A stretch of 64,000 nt of DNA from Eonycteris spelaea (GCA_003508835.1 PUFA01000068.1:992001-1056000), one strand, 5' to 3'; shown: positions 49,936 through 62,300, counted from the stretch's first letter. Notes: generated by a model not told the origin, from the sequence alone. Numbers and translations are program-made.

Positions 49936-52900
49936 TAAAAAAGGAATACATTCAGCAACAAAATTCTCTTTGATATTGGAGAAAGGTGAAAAAAAATTAG
50001 TCTTTTTCTGTATTGTTTCTTTTTGTTTCTGTCCTCCACTCACCTCCCCCCCACTCATGCAAACATATCTATTCTTTACAATTACTCTGGCAAGTGTTTA
50101 AAAATGACATGTTCTGATAAGGAAGACGTAATCCTAGGCAGAGTGTAGTATTTGTTCAAAAAGTGATAAAAACAGTATTCAAATCTGTCTTGGGGCTTAG
50201 TTTTCAGAATGTTCCTGGCCTTCCCAAACCCTGTTACATGATCTCTTGTCTATTCTAATAGCTGAACCTGTCTCTCCTTTGATTTAGACTATTTTGATGT
50301 CCTGTACTTATTCTTCCAAGGGAGAATTTCTGGTTTTGCTGTTTTATTCCTGCATGATTCTTGAGGTACATAACCTTTCTAGCCAAGACATATACATTTC
50401 TGAAAATATTTTAGGACCAGTTTACAAGTATGTTATTCCCTGGCTTCTAAGATGACTTCTATTTTAGTGAGAGAAAGTACCCATTAAATAAATGTTATAA
50501 TTTGACATATATCTTTAAGAAATGAAGCAATACTTCAAGTTCCAATTAGGGTTTTCAGATCTTCTCAAAGAATTGCAACTCTTTTTTCTTCTTATAACTT
50601 CTTCATCTTTTCATTTTCTTCCCAGTCTTTTTGATTTATTTTTTATACTCCTCTTTGCATTTTTAAATCCATGCAACCCTTTTCAAAAGCACTCAGGTAA
50701 TTCATTAGAAAAGCCATAAAATTATTCATTTTCTTTGACCCAGAGTGATACTACTGGAAAATAATTTGAGAATCAGATTCCATGTGTACCAAGATATTCT
50801 TTATAATGCTAAACATAATTTAAAAGCTAGACAAAACCTGAATACCTAGTAGTGAACTGGTAAGTCATATATCAACACATTTGAATAATAATAATGAAAT
50901 TTATAATTTTGAATCATCTAGTAAGAACTGAATCCAAATTCCAGCTAAATTACCTAAACTACTGAAAAGACATGTAAATGTGGGCAAGGTATGATTTGAA
51001 TACGCAAATGCTTATTCTCATATTGATAACATGAAGATGAAATAAAAATACTTAACAGTTATCGGAGAGATCATAACCACTCACTGAATTGTAACGTCTT
51101 TGTAATTTATCTTTGAGTAAGGAATTAGAAATCTGCATGATTATGATTGTGAAACATAAATGAATTTGTGGATTAACATGAAGTTGTAAGAACAATTTCT
51201 TACATTACAATTAAGAAAAGAACTCATAAAATAGATAAACATGGACTATATAGAATTTTAATAAGACATCATTTAAAAGAAGATGCCTAAACTATTCTAA
51301 TATAAACAGCTGAATAATTTGAAAGCTCTTAAAACCTCCAGTGGTTGCCATTAGCATTTTTATCTTCATTGTGTTGTATGAACTAGCAAATGCTTTCGAA
51401 ACTGAGCAACACAAAGTAAAAAAAAAACAACTTTTTTTACTTGGATTTCACCAGCTTTCAAAGGAGTCTAATCAGAAGGGGAATGGAACTTTGTGCTACT
51501 GACATGCTCTCCAAAATAGCACAGACTTACAATAGGTGGCCCCAATGAAGCCCTTTTTATGGTGACTAAACGGTTTCTACAAATCAAAGCCCATATAAAT
51601 AAGGAAAGGGCTATTTTAAAACATTCATAATCAATGCCAGTTGTCAGCCTGCGAGAAACACTGGCTGAAATGACTTGTACCCATCACATATTTATTTCTA
51701 CAGATAGAGAATTGCATATTTGACTTGTTGAAAGGTTGGGTACTAAATATACTCTTTTTTTTTTTTTTTAAACACAGAGGAACAGAAAAAGTGGCAGCTA
51801 CTTATTTTTTACTCTATAACACAATGTGACTTATAGCATTAGAAAAAGAAGAGAACCAAAGAAGGATCAGTTTATAAAACCTTTACTATAAAACAATGCG
51901 ACAGAATTAAATGCTGATTAGAATTTAATAAAACTGCTAGGTGTCTTGAAATATCAGTCATATAATTTTGGTACCTTACTGAGAAAACCATGGAATCTAT
52001 GTAGTGGTGGTTTTATCACAGGTGTTACTGCTACACAGGGTAGTTACCTTGAGTCTCTAGAGAGACAAAGCAATATTCTCTATTGAAGTGCATTGATATA
52101 GGAAGTAATTGCCTTGTGATAAAGAAAAAAAAGACTTTATATAGATCTCTGTCAGTGACAGTGAAAATTCTTTGGGACTTTTATTCAAGATGCTTTGTAA
52201 GAAATGATTAAAATACCTTCTAGATTAAAATTTTGCCTTCAAATCAAACCTAGCTAAGTAATTGTTTTGTGTTCTGAGATCAGAGTAAAAGCAACCACAG
52301 TCATTGTTACTGCTTCTCTAGAATCTTCTACATACCGTTATCCAGATTCCTTTTTCTACTCCTTGTTCTCAGTTTTATTTCCAATTCCCAACTAAATTGA
52401 ATCCACTCCTCAGATGCCATTGCTAATTTATTGGAAACTTTTTTTTCTGCTTATGCACCAAGTTGAGGCTTATAATTCCCAGTATTTGCCCTCTAGTCCC
52501 ACAGACCCCCTCTGTGTCAAGTGTGCTGCTCCCTATCCCCTGCCTGACTTTTCTCCACTAGGAATCAGAAATTAGACAAGCTAAAAAAAAACCTGATAAG
52601 TATCGAGAGTTAGAAGAGGACTATTGCTTTAGAGCTGAGTTTATTAATTGTAATTTCTGGGAGTCTGACATTATTTCAGCAATAATTGTAAATTTCTATT
52701 TATTCTAGATGTTAATTAGCCAAAATCATAGGACCAATTTGTATAAGAGGATGATTTTGTGCTTTTTTTGGAAATCTAAACTGGGACTAAGTGAAATGTG
52801 ACCATCTAAAATTATGTGACCTTGACTTTAGGTCAGTCTTTTCTAGAAAAGGCATTTTCCGCAGCTCAAATTTTTATAAAGTCACTTCCCTTTTAAATGC

Positions 52901-52984
52901 GTTTTTAAAATAATCTGAACACTACACTTCAGACCTTTCAGAAAATGTAGACTATTTTAGTGAAAGGTACCATTTAGGTCAGTG

Positions 52985-53300
52985 GGTCTTCTCTTTAATT
53001 CTCTCTCAGAGATGTAGAGGTCCAGGCGCCGGACCCAGGCAGGTTCCAGGAGCAGGAATTGCGTAAGTCTGTCTCTAAAGCATGGCATTGAGAGTGAGAG
53101 GACGTGTTCAGAGATGATGCTGGAAGTATGTCAAGCAGCCAAACTGAAGTATGTATTTGAAAATGCTGAGCAGAAATATAAAATGGAACTGAAAAGGCTG
53201 AGGATGCCAAGACAGAGCAAATGAGTTTGGATGAGAGGGTGGAAGGTGGAATCCAGTGAAACGCCCCGAATACTGTGGCAGAATCACAGGGCCTTTTTAG
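52985..53300. other. GC-richer island, unassigned
   Basis: Locally higher GC with phrases such as gtccaggcgccggacccagg. Could be a retroposed fragment or an old repeat; no family recognised and no long ORF (71 codons on the minus strand at most). Confidence 0.35.
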
Positions 53301-54164
53301 ACAGCATGCTTGGCGTTGCTCCGGAATAGGGAGTTGTTAACAGTCCTGAGCCAATTTAAATAAGTATTACTATAGACTCAATACTTAAATTCTCTTTATA
53401 GACTTCCAGGTGAATTAGCCATCCAACCTATATGTGAAGAATTACAGTGGCAACCACTTATTATTTTCTACAGATGTCAATTTTAGTTTTGGAAAGCTCA
53501 GAGTATTAGATAGTTTTTCCTTTTATTGAACCCCAATAACTTCCACCCACCAGCTTAGTCTTTTATGCTGTATATAGCTACAATACACATGTAATATCAA
53601 TTGGGCTATTTTTAGAAATTCAGCTAGACCCAGAAATTCAAGTAGCAGGATTATCTTGACATAGTAATTTAAGGTCTTAATAGCCAAGAAAAATGGAAAT
53701 GTTATTTTAGTAGAACTGCAGACAGGCCGATATTCACATAATTGTTCTCAACCTTTAAATGTTTTGTAGCATTTTAAATATTCTCTAATAAAATGAAATT
53801 CTTCTTAGAAGATAAAATAAAAGCTCTTAATAGGATTATTATTATGATTGTCAACATGTTTAATGAGCAGTTATTGAGACAGGCATTTAGCCAGATTTTC
53901 TGTAGGGGCAGGCCCTTGTTTTCTGTGACCTTCAAAAGTGTACTCAAGACTGCGGCATGAAAGAGCCGAAGGTTGTTTTATACTTGATGTCCATAACACA
54001 TTTTGGAGCAGGAATGTAAAATTTATTATGCTTTCTGAGAAAAATTAAAGTCTATTTATCAAGGTCAAAGGAGTCAATTAGTTTAAATTTGTCTTTACTA
54101 TTTTACTAAGATCAAAGAAAGGAGGTAATAAAGAAATGTTAAATAATCAAAAAGGAAAAGTCAC

Positions 54165-54473
54165 ATATTTCCACACTTTATCATTTTTATTCAAATACAA
54201 GTAGCAAGTACTCACTACCAAATGGCATCATTTCCTTGGAAATACTGGCTTGAGGAATACTGCCAAAGAGATGATTAAAAAAATAGCAAGGCAAGCACAG
54301 GTGTATTTTACCTGAGTTAGAAGTGGGGTATACTTGGCATTAGATTATAGTTCTAATAATGGCGTTCATTGGCAAATACTAGGGATTTCTGTTGGGACAT
54401 CTTTTGGAGACTTGAACATCATTTGAGTTACAGGGAAGTCAGGCTTTTTGACTCTACTCAATTGCTTAGCCTT
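54165..54473 (-). other. TYR: TYR candidate 3' UTR
   Basis: About 300 bases after the TYR stop on the minus strand, ending near the first AATAAA (54191-54186). No ORF or repeat of note. The short length fits a roughly 2-kb tyrosinase mRNA. The end point is inferred. Confidence 0.55.
54186..54191 (-). promoter_or_regulatory. TYR: Candidate TYR poly(A) signal AATAAA
   Basis: TTTATT on the + strand is AATAAA on the minus strand, about 285 bases after the TYR stop codon. Cleavage would be expected at roughly 54165-54176. Confidence 0.5.
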
Positions 54474-54703
54474 TTATAAATGGCTCTGATCCAACAAGCT
54501 GTGGTACTCCTCCTTTTCCATGAGGAGTGGCCGTTTTTCTTCAGGGAGCTGCTTTCTCTTGCGATGACGACGTAACAGGATAGTAAGCCCTCCCAGCACA
54601 GCAGTGAGGACAGACCCCACAACAGCTGCCCCAATGAGCCATGGCCAGATCCGACTTGCTTGTTCTAAGTAGGGCTTAATGTAATCTTGAAAAAAGTCCG
54701 GTT
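54474..54703 (-). CDS. TYR: TYR exon 5: transmembrane helix and melanosomal sorting tail
   Basis: Minus-strand acceptor ctattttag; stop TAA at 54476-54474. With the last G of exon 4 it encodes 76 residues: [18 protein letters not shown] (lumenal stalk), a hydrophobic helix of about 25 residues beginning [12 protein letters not shown], a basic stop-transfer run RRHRKRK, then [20 protein letters not shown] and HL. The tail keeps the dileucine signal (EEKxPLL) and the tyrosine signal (YHSL), which route tyrosinase to melanosomes through AP-3/AP-1. It is two residues longer than human: one extra basic residue after the helix and one in [10 protein letters not shown] against human YHSLYQSHL. The frame is intact throughout. 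Confidence 0.95.
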
Positions 54704-57700
54704 CTAAAATAGAAAGACATCCCAATGTTTTTACTACCATCATCATCATCACCACCACCACCAACACCATCATTATGCTTAGGTTTTGAATGCCTGCTCT
54801 GCTACTTACTAGCTGTGAGAGCTTGGGAAAATTACGTCTAACCTTTCTAAGCCTCAATTTCTTCATCAGGAAAATAGAAAAACAATACCACATTTTTGGG
54901 ATGTTTTAAAGTTTGCAGATAGTATCTGATCTTTAAATTGTACAGTGCCTGTCCTTAGGTCAGCTACTGTAACTCTTTTAGCTATTCATGTTGGTATTTG
55001 CCTCCATATTTGTAAATAATAGGCAAATGTTACTATCTCTTAATTTATCAAGTTTATCTCTGAAGTTCCTCAAATATAAATAATGATTTTAGCTCTTTTA
55101 CAACTTCTCTTTTCTTCCGTCAGTCTTTTCAGTATAATAATATGATTTGGGGTCAAGTCCACATCTAGGATTTTCATTATTTTTGCTATTTAGATATTAT
55201 TCACAGTTGAACCAAATATTATGCTATCATTTCATTTCCTTTCTTACATTTTTTTTGAAGTTAAAAATTTATTGTATTCTTCTGCTTGATTTTAAAGTAC
55301 CCATTATTTATAAGCTACTCTGTGATATTCTATATCCATTTTGTAATACAGTGGCAAGAAGAGAGTGCATATACGGCTTAACACTGCCGCAATTTATGGC
55401 TGCGTGACAAGTCTTGAGCAAAAGTAATATATGCAACTTTTGGGCAATTCCCTTAAAGGGTGTGCCTTTTCCATTTTCCTTAGGCAGAATGTGGTTAGTT
55501 TCTTGGGGAGCCATCATGGACCATGGGGTTCGGTTAGACCCTAGGTCTTATTGGACTATAAGAAAGGAGCTGCTCAGGTCCCTGAAATTTTGAAGTTTAT
55601 ATCTGACAACATACCAAGACTGTTATTTGAGTAATGAATTAACTTACTGAAGGCTTGGCTATTTGAACCTAGATCTGCCCTCATCTCTATCTTCCCACAC
55701 TTGTTGATGCAGAAACTAGAACCTTTATGATTACTTCCCTTGGCTATAGCTGATTAATACACTGTGCTGGAACTGAGAGTCAGGTAGTCAGGAGCTGATG
55801 ATACTTTACTTCTGTGAAAGATAGGAAGAAGTCAATACACTCCAAGTAGAGCTAAGAGTCAGAAAAGAGGGAAAAGGAAGAGGAGAGGGAGGAGGTGTAG
55901 AGGGGGAGGAGGGAGGCAGTCTGTCTTTAGGGCGATTTAGTTGCCTGGTTCTCACTGTCTCAGTCTCAACTGCATTTCTGCCTTTTCCACAGCTTGAATG
56001 CTCATCCTGTTTCTTGAATTTTGTAAACCAATAAATCCCCTTTTATCTAATCTCATTTCTTTGCTTAATTATTTTAAGTTAATTATACACCTACTATGAT
56101 AAAAGATAGAGTTAAGTACCTTAGGATAGTCTGGAGTTACAATTATATGTAAACTTTATATACAATTAAAAAAGAAATCCACAAACTGAGGAGAAAAGGA
56201 ATATTTATTTAATAAAATACTGTGGAAGGAATGGGTAGCAACAAAAAGTAAAACATAAAATGAGAGTCTCATTTTTACCATAAACTCAATAATGCTCAGA
56301 ACAATTAAAACATAAATATTACTTTTTCAATTGGGAGAATTTGTTAAAAACTAATTTTATATTAAAGCCCACTATTCACTCAAAGAAGATAAAAGTTGAG
56401 CTTAATTTAAATCTCAACAATGAAAGCCAATAAAGCTAAAATTAAAAAGAAATTTAAAAATGTAATAATTTTTTATCAAACATAAAAGTTATTGCTTTTA
56501 ATATATTTTAAAATCATTTTGAAAATGGGACTATAAATGCCCAGCTTATATCACTATTAGTCACTTCAATATGTAGTACATTTAAAATGTCTAACAAAAT
56601 GCATAATACATAGAGGTTACATAATAAATATGATTTACTTTATTTAATTAAAAAAAATTTAACTCAAAATAAATAATAAAAACCTTTAAGCCCTAATGTG
56701 ACTTTTTGAGTCTCCTCCCCCTTTATTCTTCTAATGGTTTTTGTTACATTTCAGTAAAAAGGGCCCATTTGACATTATGGAAGGAACAATGAGGTGGAAC
56801 ATAATGTATATGGGACTAAGGAGAACCCTCTCTCCAAGGAGTAATGGAGAAAGAATTAGTCTGGGATTTCGTATTTGCCACTTACTAGTTTTGTGACTTT
56901 CATTAGTCACTTTATCTTTCTGTTCTCAATTTACTTACCTATAAAACAGAATCGAAATCATTACTACACAGGATTGTGAAAATTAGCAGAGATAACAATT
57001 TATATGTTGATGTCTCATACATTAGTGTCTGCAGGGAAAAATCTCTTCTGAGTTTCAAGGCTATTCAATTGCCCCAGAGACATATTTACCCTGATGTCTC
57101 ATATCACCCCATTTACACTTCATTATGTAACAAAGGAAACCATGATATTCACTCTATGTCTGGCCCTGCTCCTATTGTTACTGTCTCTGAATTGTATCAC
57201 CATTCATTATTGTTACAGGCCAGAGGCTTAAAAGCATCCTGCTATAAAAATTAATTTCTTTCTCACCTACTATAAAAATTATTTTCTTTCTCACCTACTA
57301 TAAAAATTATTTTCCAAGTTCTATAGATTTTATTTTCCAAATAACATCAAATTCTTTTGTGCTTTCCTCTCCTTTCCTACCACCACTGCTGCAGTTAAAC
57401 TGCCTTCATTTTTCCCCTGGGCACTTATAATAGTGTTTTCACTGCCTCCCTAAATATGCTTTGCATTGCTACAAAAACTTCTTACATGCTACAAATCAAT
57501 AATCTTTCGAAAATTTAAATTTGACTGTGATCTGTTTAAAATCCATTAACGTCTTCCATTATTCTACAAATATGGCCAAAATCCATAATCAAGAGCCTTT
57601 TATCAATCAATTAATTCTTCCTGTCATACCTACTGATATCCTCTGAAATGTCACTCCACTGACCCCTAAAGATAGGCACAAATCTAAATAAATGAGTCAT

Positions 57701-60452
57701 TAGATAAGTAGTTGTTTAAAGTCTTTCTCTGAAATTAGGATGTAAGCTCTGTGAAGACAAAGGCTTTGTTGCTTGATGCTGTATCCATAATATCTAAGAC
57801 AATGCCTCTTCAACATAGGTGTTAAACATACATATGTTGAAATAATAAACAAACAAACAAATAAATAAAGCAAGCCCCCTAGAAAATACCTAGTGTGACA
57901 GAAGATACGTATCTAAAAATGATGTGGGTATTAAGAGGGGTGACATTTTTTTAAGCAAGCTTTCCTTTACTGGTTAAGAGATACCACCTTTTATAATAAA
58001 TATGTCTTGCACTCAAACTGATTCATAGTATACCAGATACCAGTTGGTACTTAGGTTGGAAAAGCTTGCAAGATAGCAATTCTGATCTTACAGGGCTCAC
58101 AACCAAGGTGGAGAGGGGAAAGATTTATCCTTAGAAAACTTTTCATGCAACTCTAATAAATAAATGATTAAAAATGACTATGTATATGTATAAAATGATT
58201 CGATATCTGAGAGTTTGACAAATGAGAAAATGGCTCAGAATTTAGCGAAAGAGAACAGTATATTCAAAAGCATGAGCCAAAGGAAAATCTGGCATGGTCT
58301 GGAATGGAAATCATAAAATCCTAAGTAGTGAATCTTTGCAAAATCATAATCAATATGCTGCTTTCTTTATGTACTGTAGCTCTTTATTTACAGGGAAGGG
58401 AAAAAGTATTACTTGAGACTGTCCCTCTTTTGACTCACAGGAAGCCCCTTCCCTTACCACACCTCTACTCTTAGCAAAATCTTGTTCTCAGTGATCTTAG
58501 ATTTTCAAAGAACTAATCTCTTTTTTCAGCCATTTTAATATTTCCTCCATTGGCTCTTCATATAAAGCAAAAAAGATCAATCAAACCAAAATCTGTTCAA
58601 TTAGTGGTCCTCCAAAAGGCGGGAAAAGGTTGATAAAATGCAGCTTCTCTAATTGGCCCTACATCATAGTTCTGCTATGCCACGTACTAGCTAGATGTCC
58701 TAGGACAAATTCCTTATATTCTTTAAGCCTCTGTTTTCTCATCTATGAGAAGGAAAAGGAAATAATAGTACCTACTTCATATGGTAGTTATGAAGATTTA
58801 AGGAAGTAATGAACACAGCATACCTAGAAGAATTTCTGGCACATAAAAAACACTCAATATGTCTTAGCTATTATGAAAGGATTAAATTTATCTCCTCAAT
58901 GAATTTTTCCATTGCTCATATTACTCTAATAGGAGACTTTAGCATTCAAAAATACACTGTCACTTTCGCCTCTATTTTTCTTGTTATTCTTTTAGTTTAG
59001 GATCTTCCCTGCCCTTTCCTATCTGTCTGTCACCTACCTGCTTATCCTTCAAAGTCTTGTCTTTCTATTCAGAATGAACTATTCGGAAGCCTTTGCTTTC
59101 TCCTCTATGAAATTTATGACTCTTTTACTACACTTACCACAGCCTTATGTTTCATACTGTCTTGCACAATTTTCTGACTTCCCCACTGAATTTAGAACTC
59201 TCTGAGGTCTAGAATTATGTCCAGTCATTTATGTATTACTAAAGTCTAGCACGTGAAGTGGGAAGTTGGTAAATGTCATTCATTTGTTCATTTTGTTTTA
59301 CTTATCTGTTTATGTTTTCAAGAATTATCAATGAATATAATGAAACTTTAATGCTTGTTGAATACTTCTTATTCCAAGCTATATGTCATTTTACTGTTTT
59401 GAGTGTTGACCTTCAGTGTTAGAAGCACAGTGTAGGCAGTTGGGGAGGCCCTCCTTGTGTTGAAATCTGACTCTTCCACATATTGGTGTTTGATGTTGGG
59501 AGAGTCACTTAAATTCTTTTATCAGTGTCCTCACTTCTTTCTAGAAATAATAGCAGTTAATATACAGTTGATTAATGATGCATGTATGGAATTTACATGT
59601 AACGGACTCTCGAGTAAGGGGAGACATTATTGTCTGTTCATTTATCAAGAAGTTACTGAATTCTACTCAGATTACTTAAAACTCAGATCTAGGTACAATT
59701 CTAGATTTTTATATCACTACCTTAATTACAGTCATAGCAATTATTATTATAATACTTGTAGTTATTATTGCTATTTGGGCTTAAAATCAAAATGTCCACA
59801 GTTTTTCTTGGTAATCTGGCAAGAAGTTCTCAAAGAGGATTCTGAACTGGTAGATGTATCTGTGCCACATTGCCCTTTAACACATCACATTCATTTAATT
59901 ATCACAATATCTCTTTAAGGTATTCCGATTTCAAATTTCAGAATTTAAGAAACTGAGATTCAGGGAATTGAAGAAAAATTTTCCAGGGTCGCACAATAGT
60001 CAGCAATAGAATTATGTCTCAAACCCATTTTTTTTTTCTGATTTTAATTCTAGTGCTGTTTCCATGGTTTTCATATACAAGATGTATATTAAGCAGAATG
60101 AATATGAATTTAAAGATTCTTGCAACTTGGTTCATGTAATAAATTACTGATAAGTATTGCAATGTACTTTCCTAATTTAAAGGATTTGGTGATGGCATTG
60201 TGAAAACATATGGTTTTATGTTCTCTCAAACACGTTATTCGGCAATTCATCTCAAAGAAATTGAACTTTACCTGAATCTTGTAGGTAGCTATAGTCATAG
60301 CCCAGGTCTCTGGATGAAATAAAGAAATCACCATTTCTATAGAGAGGTATAAAAGGAACCATGTAGGATTCCCGGTTATGTCCAATGGGCGCATTGGCTT
60401 CTGGTAAACTTCTTGAAGAGGTCGGTGCTTCCGGAGCCACTGCTCAAAAATA
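54474..60452 (-). CDS. TYR: Tyrosinase, last two coding exons (joined; partial gene)
   Basis: Tyrosinase is a type I melanosomal membrane glycoprotein with two copper sites. It oxidises tyrosine to DOPA and DOPA to dopaquinone, the rate-limiting steps of melanin synthesis. Exon 4 (60452-60272) and exon 5 (54703-54474) lie on this strand and convert to residues of about 395 to the C-terminus. They cover the lumenal part after the CuB histidines, the membrane helix and the cytoplasmic sorting tail. Exons 1-3 lie beyond the right edge. Exon 4 lacks one base relative to the family; in the literal frame translation would stop early in exon 5 (TAG at 54667-54665), removing the membrane anchor and tail. 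Identity is certain; a functional lesion is doubtful because NOX4 next door shows the same type of fault. Confidence 0.95.
54737..54773 (+). repeat. (CAT)n(CAC)n trinucleotide run
   Basis: Imperfect CAT/CAC units some 35 bases upstream of TYR exon 5 (intron side). Confidence 0.85.
54778..54895 (+). repeat. MIR relic
   Basis: tgcctgctctgctacttact, agctgtgagagcttgggaaa and taagcctcaatttcttcatc are the MIR core in order. Confidence 0.8.
55861..55917 (+). repeat. Purine-rich GGA/GA tract
   Basis: Fifty-odd bases of nearly pure purine on this strand. Confidence 0.85.
56855..57000 (+). repeat. MIR relic
   Basis: tatttgccacttactagttt, ctcaatttacttacctataa and tacacaggattgtgaaaatt are in MIR order. 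Confidence 0.7.
57715..57865 (-). repeat. L2-type relic, reverse orientation
   Basis: gatgtaagctctgtgaagac then gctgtatccataatatctaa and tgttgaaataataaac match the L2 end signature. A similar scrap lies at 59180-59300. Confidence 0.65.
58655..58865 (+). repeat. MIR relic, long
   Basis: ctgctatgccacgtactagc, aagcctctgttttctcatct, ggaaataatagtacctactt and ctggcacataaaaaacactc cover almost the whole MIR. Confidence 0.8.
59840..60060 (-). repeat. MIR relic, reverse orientation
   Basis: tttaagaaactgagattcag, then tttccagggtcgcacaatag and gtctcaaacccat, close to TYR exon 4. Confidence 0.6.
60272..60452 (-). CDS. TYR: TYR exon 4, one base short
   Basis: Minus-strand acceptor tttcctctgcag, donor gtaaagtt. 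The first frame reads [16 protein letters not shown]; after about 60404 the family sequence continues one frame over: [44 protein letters not shown]. Length is 181 bases against 182 in human. The expected ATCC inside the VYPEA codons reads ACC here, a single-base loss. The residue matching human position 402, a known polymorphic site, is R here; the neighbouring 403 is K. The segment lies just after the second copper site in the lumenal catalytic domain. The literal frame would run on in the wrong frame into exon 5. Confidence 0.94.
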
Positions 60453-61549
60453 CTGCAGAGGAAAGGATTATTCATACTCAGAAACATATTGCTTATAAAA
60501 GAAATATTTGGATTTCTTAAAGTAAAATAATAATACATATCTGACATATCTTAAAATACCAAGACATGGAAAGATGCCAAATATAGTTTTTATGCTTTGA
60601 AAGTATTTTGTAAATTCATGCTGTTAGGTTCTGATGAAACTGAGTCATTTGAAAGAAATATTAGAGGGTAATGTTGAGAAAGGAATTTCTTAGAAGATGA
60701 ATGAAACATATGACAAGTTTAGATCCTTCAGAATGCTGTAGAGCAAGGGTAATTATTGGCTGAGTAACAACTGAATTGTTGTTGTTAATTAAATGTTTCT
60801 TGTCTCTAAGAAAGTTAGGCCAAAGAAAGAATATACAAAACTACATTGGAATTAAAATTGGAATTTGGTCATTTTTTTGGTCATGGTTGGGGACTTTCAA
60901 TTATTTCAACTTCTTGTTATGTTTGGTGAAGTATATGTTCAATGAATCTTGAGGGGAGGAAGAGCTTACCTCCCATGACAGAGGCTAAAAGTACTTATTT
61001 GGTTTCCCAACTTCCCTTGAAGCTAGAGTGTGATCACATGATCAATACTCAGTCAATCAGAGACACACTTTCAAGACTTTGAAACAGGAGATACTGACAC
61101 ACAAGAGCAAGGACAATAGAAAACCAGTCCAGTAGTAGGCGATGGTGGTTGTAATAAAAACATCGCATTTTAAGGAGCAGCAAGGCAAGAGGTACCAGGA
61201 AGGTGTCTGCTGTCCAGGGGTATCCTGTGTTCTACAGCATGATTTTGGCAATGATTTGGCTTCTGCTCCCCTCTCTTGTTCCCACCTGTTCCTAAACATG
61301 TTTCTCCATGATTTTTTGACCTATGCAATATCCTCTAAGCAAATTCTTTTTTTTTGTTTAAATCAGCCAAAGTTAGTTTCTGTTCCATTCAATTAAAAAC
61401 TCTAGAACAATAGCTAAAAAATTAAGGGGTCTAAAAGGTCCAGTAAGAATGGAGTAGGAACTCAAGCTATAGGAAAATTTATAGTGGGTCATTAAAAGCA
61501 TGGCAAAGAGAATGGCTTTGTGTTATCCAGCCATTTAACCTGGAGGGAA

Positions 61550-61720
61550 GAACACTAGATCTGGAGTCAGAGAACTCCCCTTGAGGCCTAGCTCTTGGTT
61601 TAAGAGCTTTACGACTCTAAGTAAATCACTTAACCTCTTGGAGATTTAGCCTTGTCATCCTTAAAATGAGAGTAATAATATTTCTTCTATCTGTTTCCAA
61701 AAGGATTATCCAAATGTGAT
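61550..61720 (+). repeat. MIR relic
   Basis: acactagatctggagtcaga, ctctaagtaaatcacttaac and atccttaaaatgagagtaat are in MIR order. Confidence 0.8.
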
Positions 61721-62169
61721 AATTTTTATGAAAGTACAAACTAAGGAAGTTATTGTTACTTAGTTTATAAAATTTAAGCTGGGAGGTAAGAGATAAGGGC
61801 ATAGTCAAGAAGGTGGATAATGCTTCAAACAAATACAATTGAAAAAAAAAAAAAAACAGAAGAGAGGAAGCCAGGTGGCAGCAGTGGTAACCAGTTTTCA
61901 CAATGGAAAACAATTCTATTTGCTTAGAGAATCTGAACTTCAAATACTAGCTGTGGTCAAAGTTGGTTTTTGATTGTTAATTAATTGAGGGATCAGCAGG
62001 CCACTGATAAGCACTGAAAATATGGTCATGAATACTCCCTAAATTGCAGTTATTAAATATCTTTGCCAAGTATGTCAGTTTTGGAGAAACACAAACCTGT
62101 GTAAAAACCTGAGTTCTGTGAGTTGTGACAAGGGAAATTTAAAATTTTCTTAAGTTGTTTGATTTTCCT

Positions 62170-62300
62170 TTTTTTCATCTTTAGAATTAGAATAATATTT
62201 ATGTCATGGAGGTATTGTGAGGATAAATTAAAATAAGTAAGATACATAGCTAAGTACTTGACAGATGGTAAGCAGAAGCTATCATTATTCATATTGCTTT
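62170..62300 (+). repeat. MIR 3' relic
   Basis: gaggtattgtgaggataaat, then aagtacttgacagatggtaa and gcagaagctatcattattc. Confidence 0.65.

Larger units (their letters stand above)
37966..54164. other. Intergenic region between convergent NOX4 and TYR
   Basis: About 16.2 kb between the candidate poly(A) sites. No gene could be supported: ORFs are short, frame-random and unspliced. Recognised content: MIR scraps (39160-39250, 46890-47040, 47095-47250, 48560-48660), microsatellites at 42.1, 45.2 and 48.4 kb, an A-rich tract, and a DNA transposon nested in an older repeat at 48.9-49.9 kb. The stretches 37.97-39.1, 39.3-42.0, 42.2-45.2, 45.3-46.8, 50.0-52.9 and 53.3-54.1 kb hold nothing I recognise. 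Confidence 0.75.
54704..60271 (-). other. TYR: TYR intron 4
   Basis: 5.6-kb intron, minus-strand donor gtaaagtt and acceptor ctattttag. Holds a CAT/CAC run and MIR directly before exon 5, a purine tract, and several MIR/L2 relics. 55.0-55.8, 56.1-56.8, 57.0-57.7 and 57.9-58.6 kb hold nothing recognised. Confidence 0.88.

Noticed and set aside
59457..59918. 153-codon ORF in TYR intron 4, + strand
   Set aside because: The longest plain ORF in the window, but its residues are low-complexity (many Y, S, N) and it crosses MIR/L2 scraps. No known family or codon signature.
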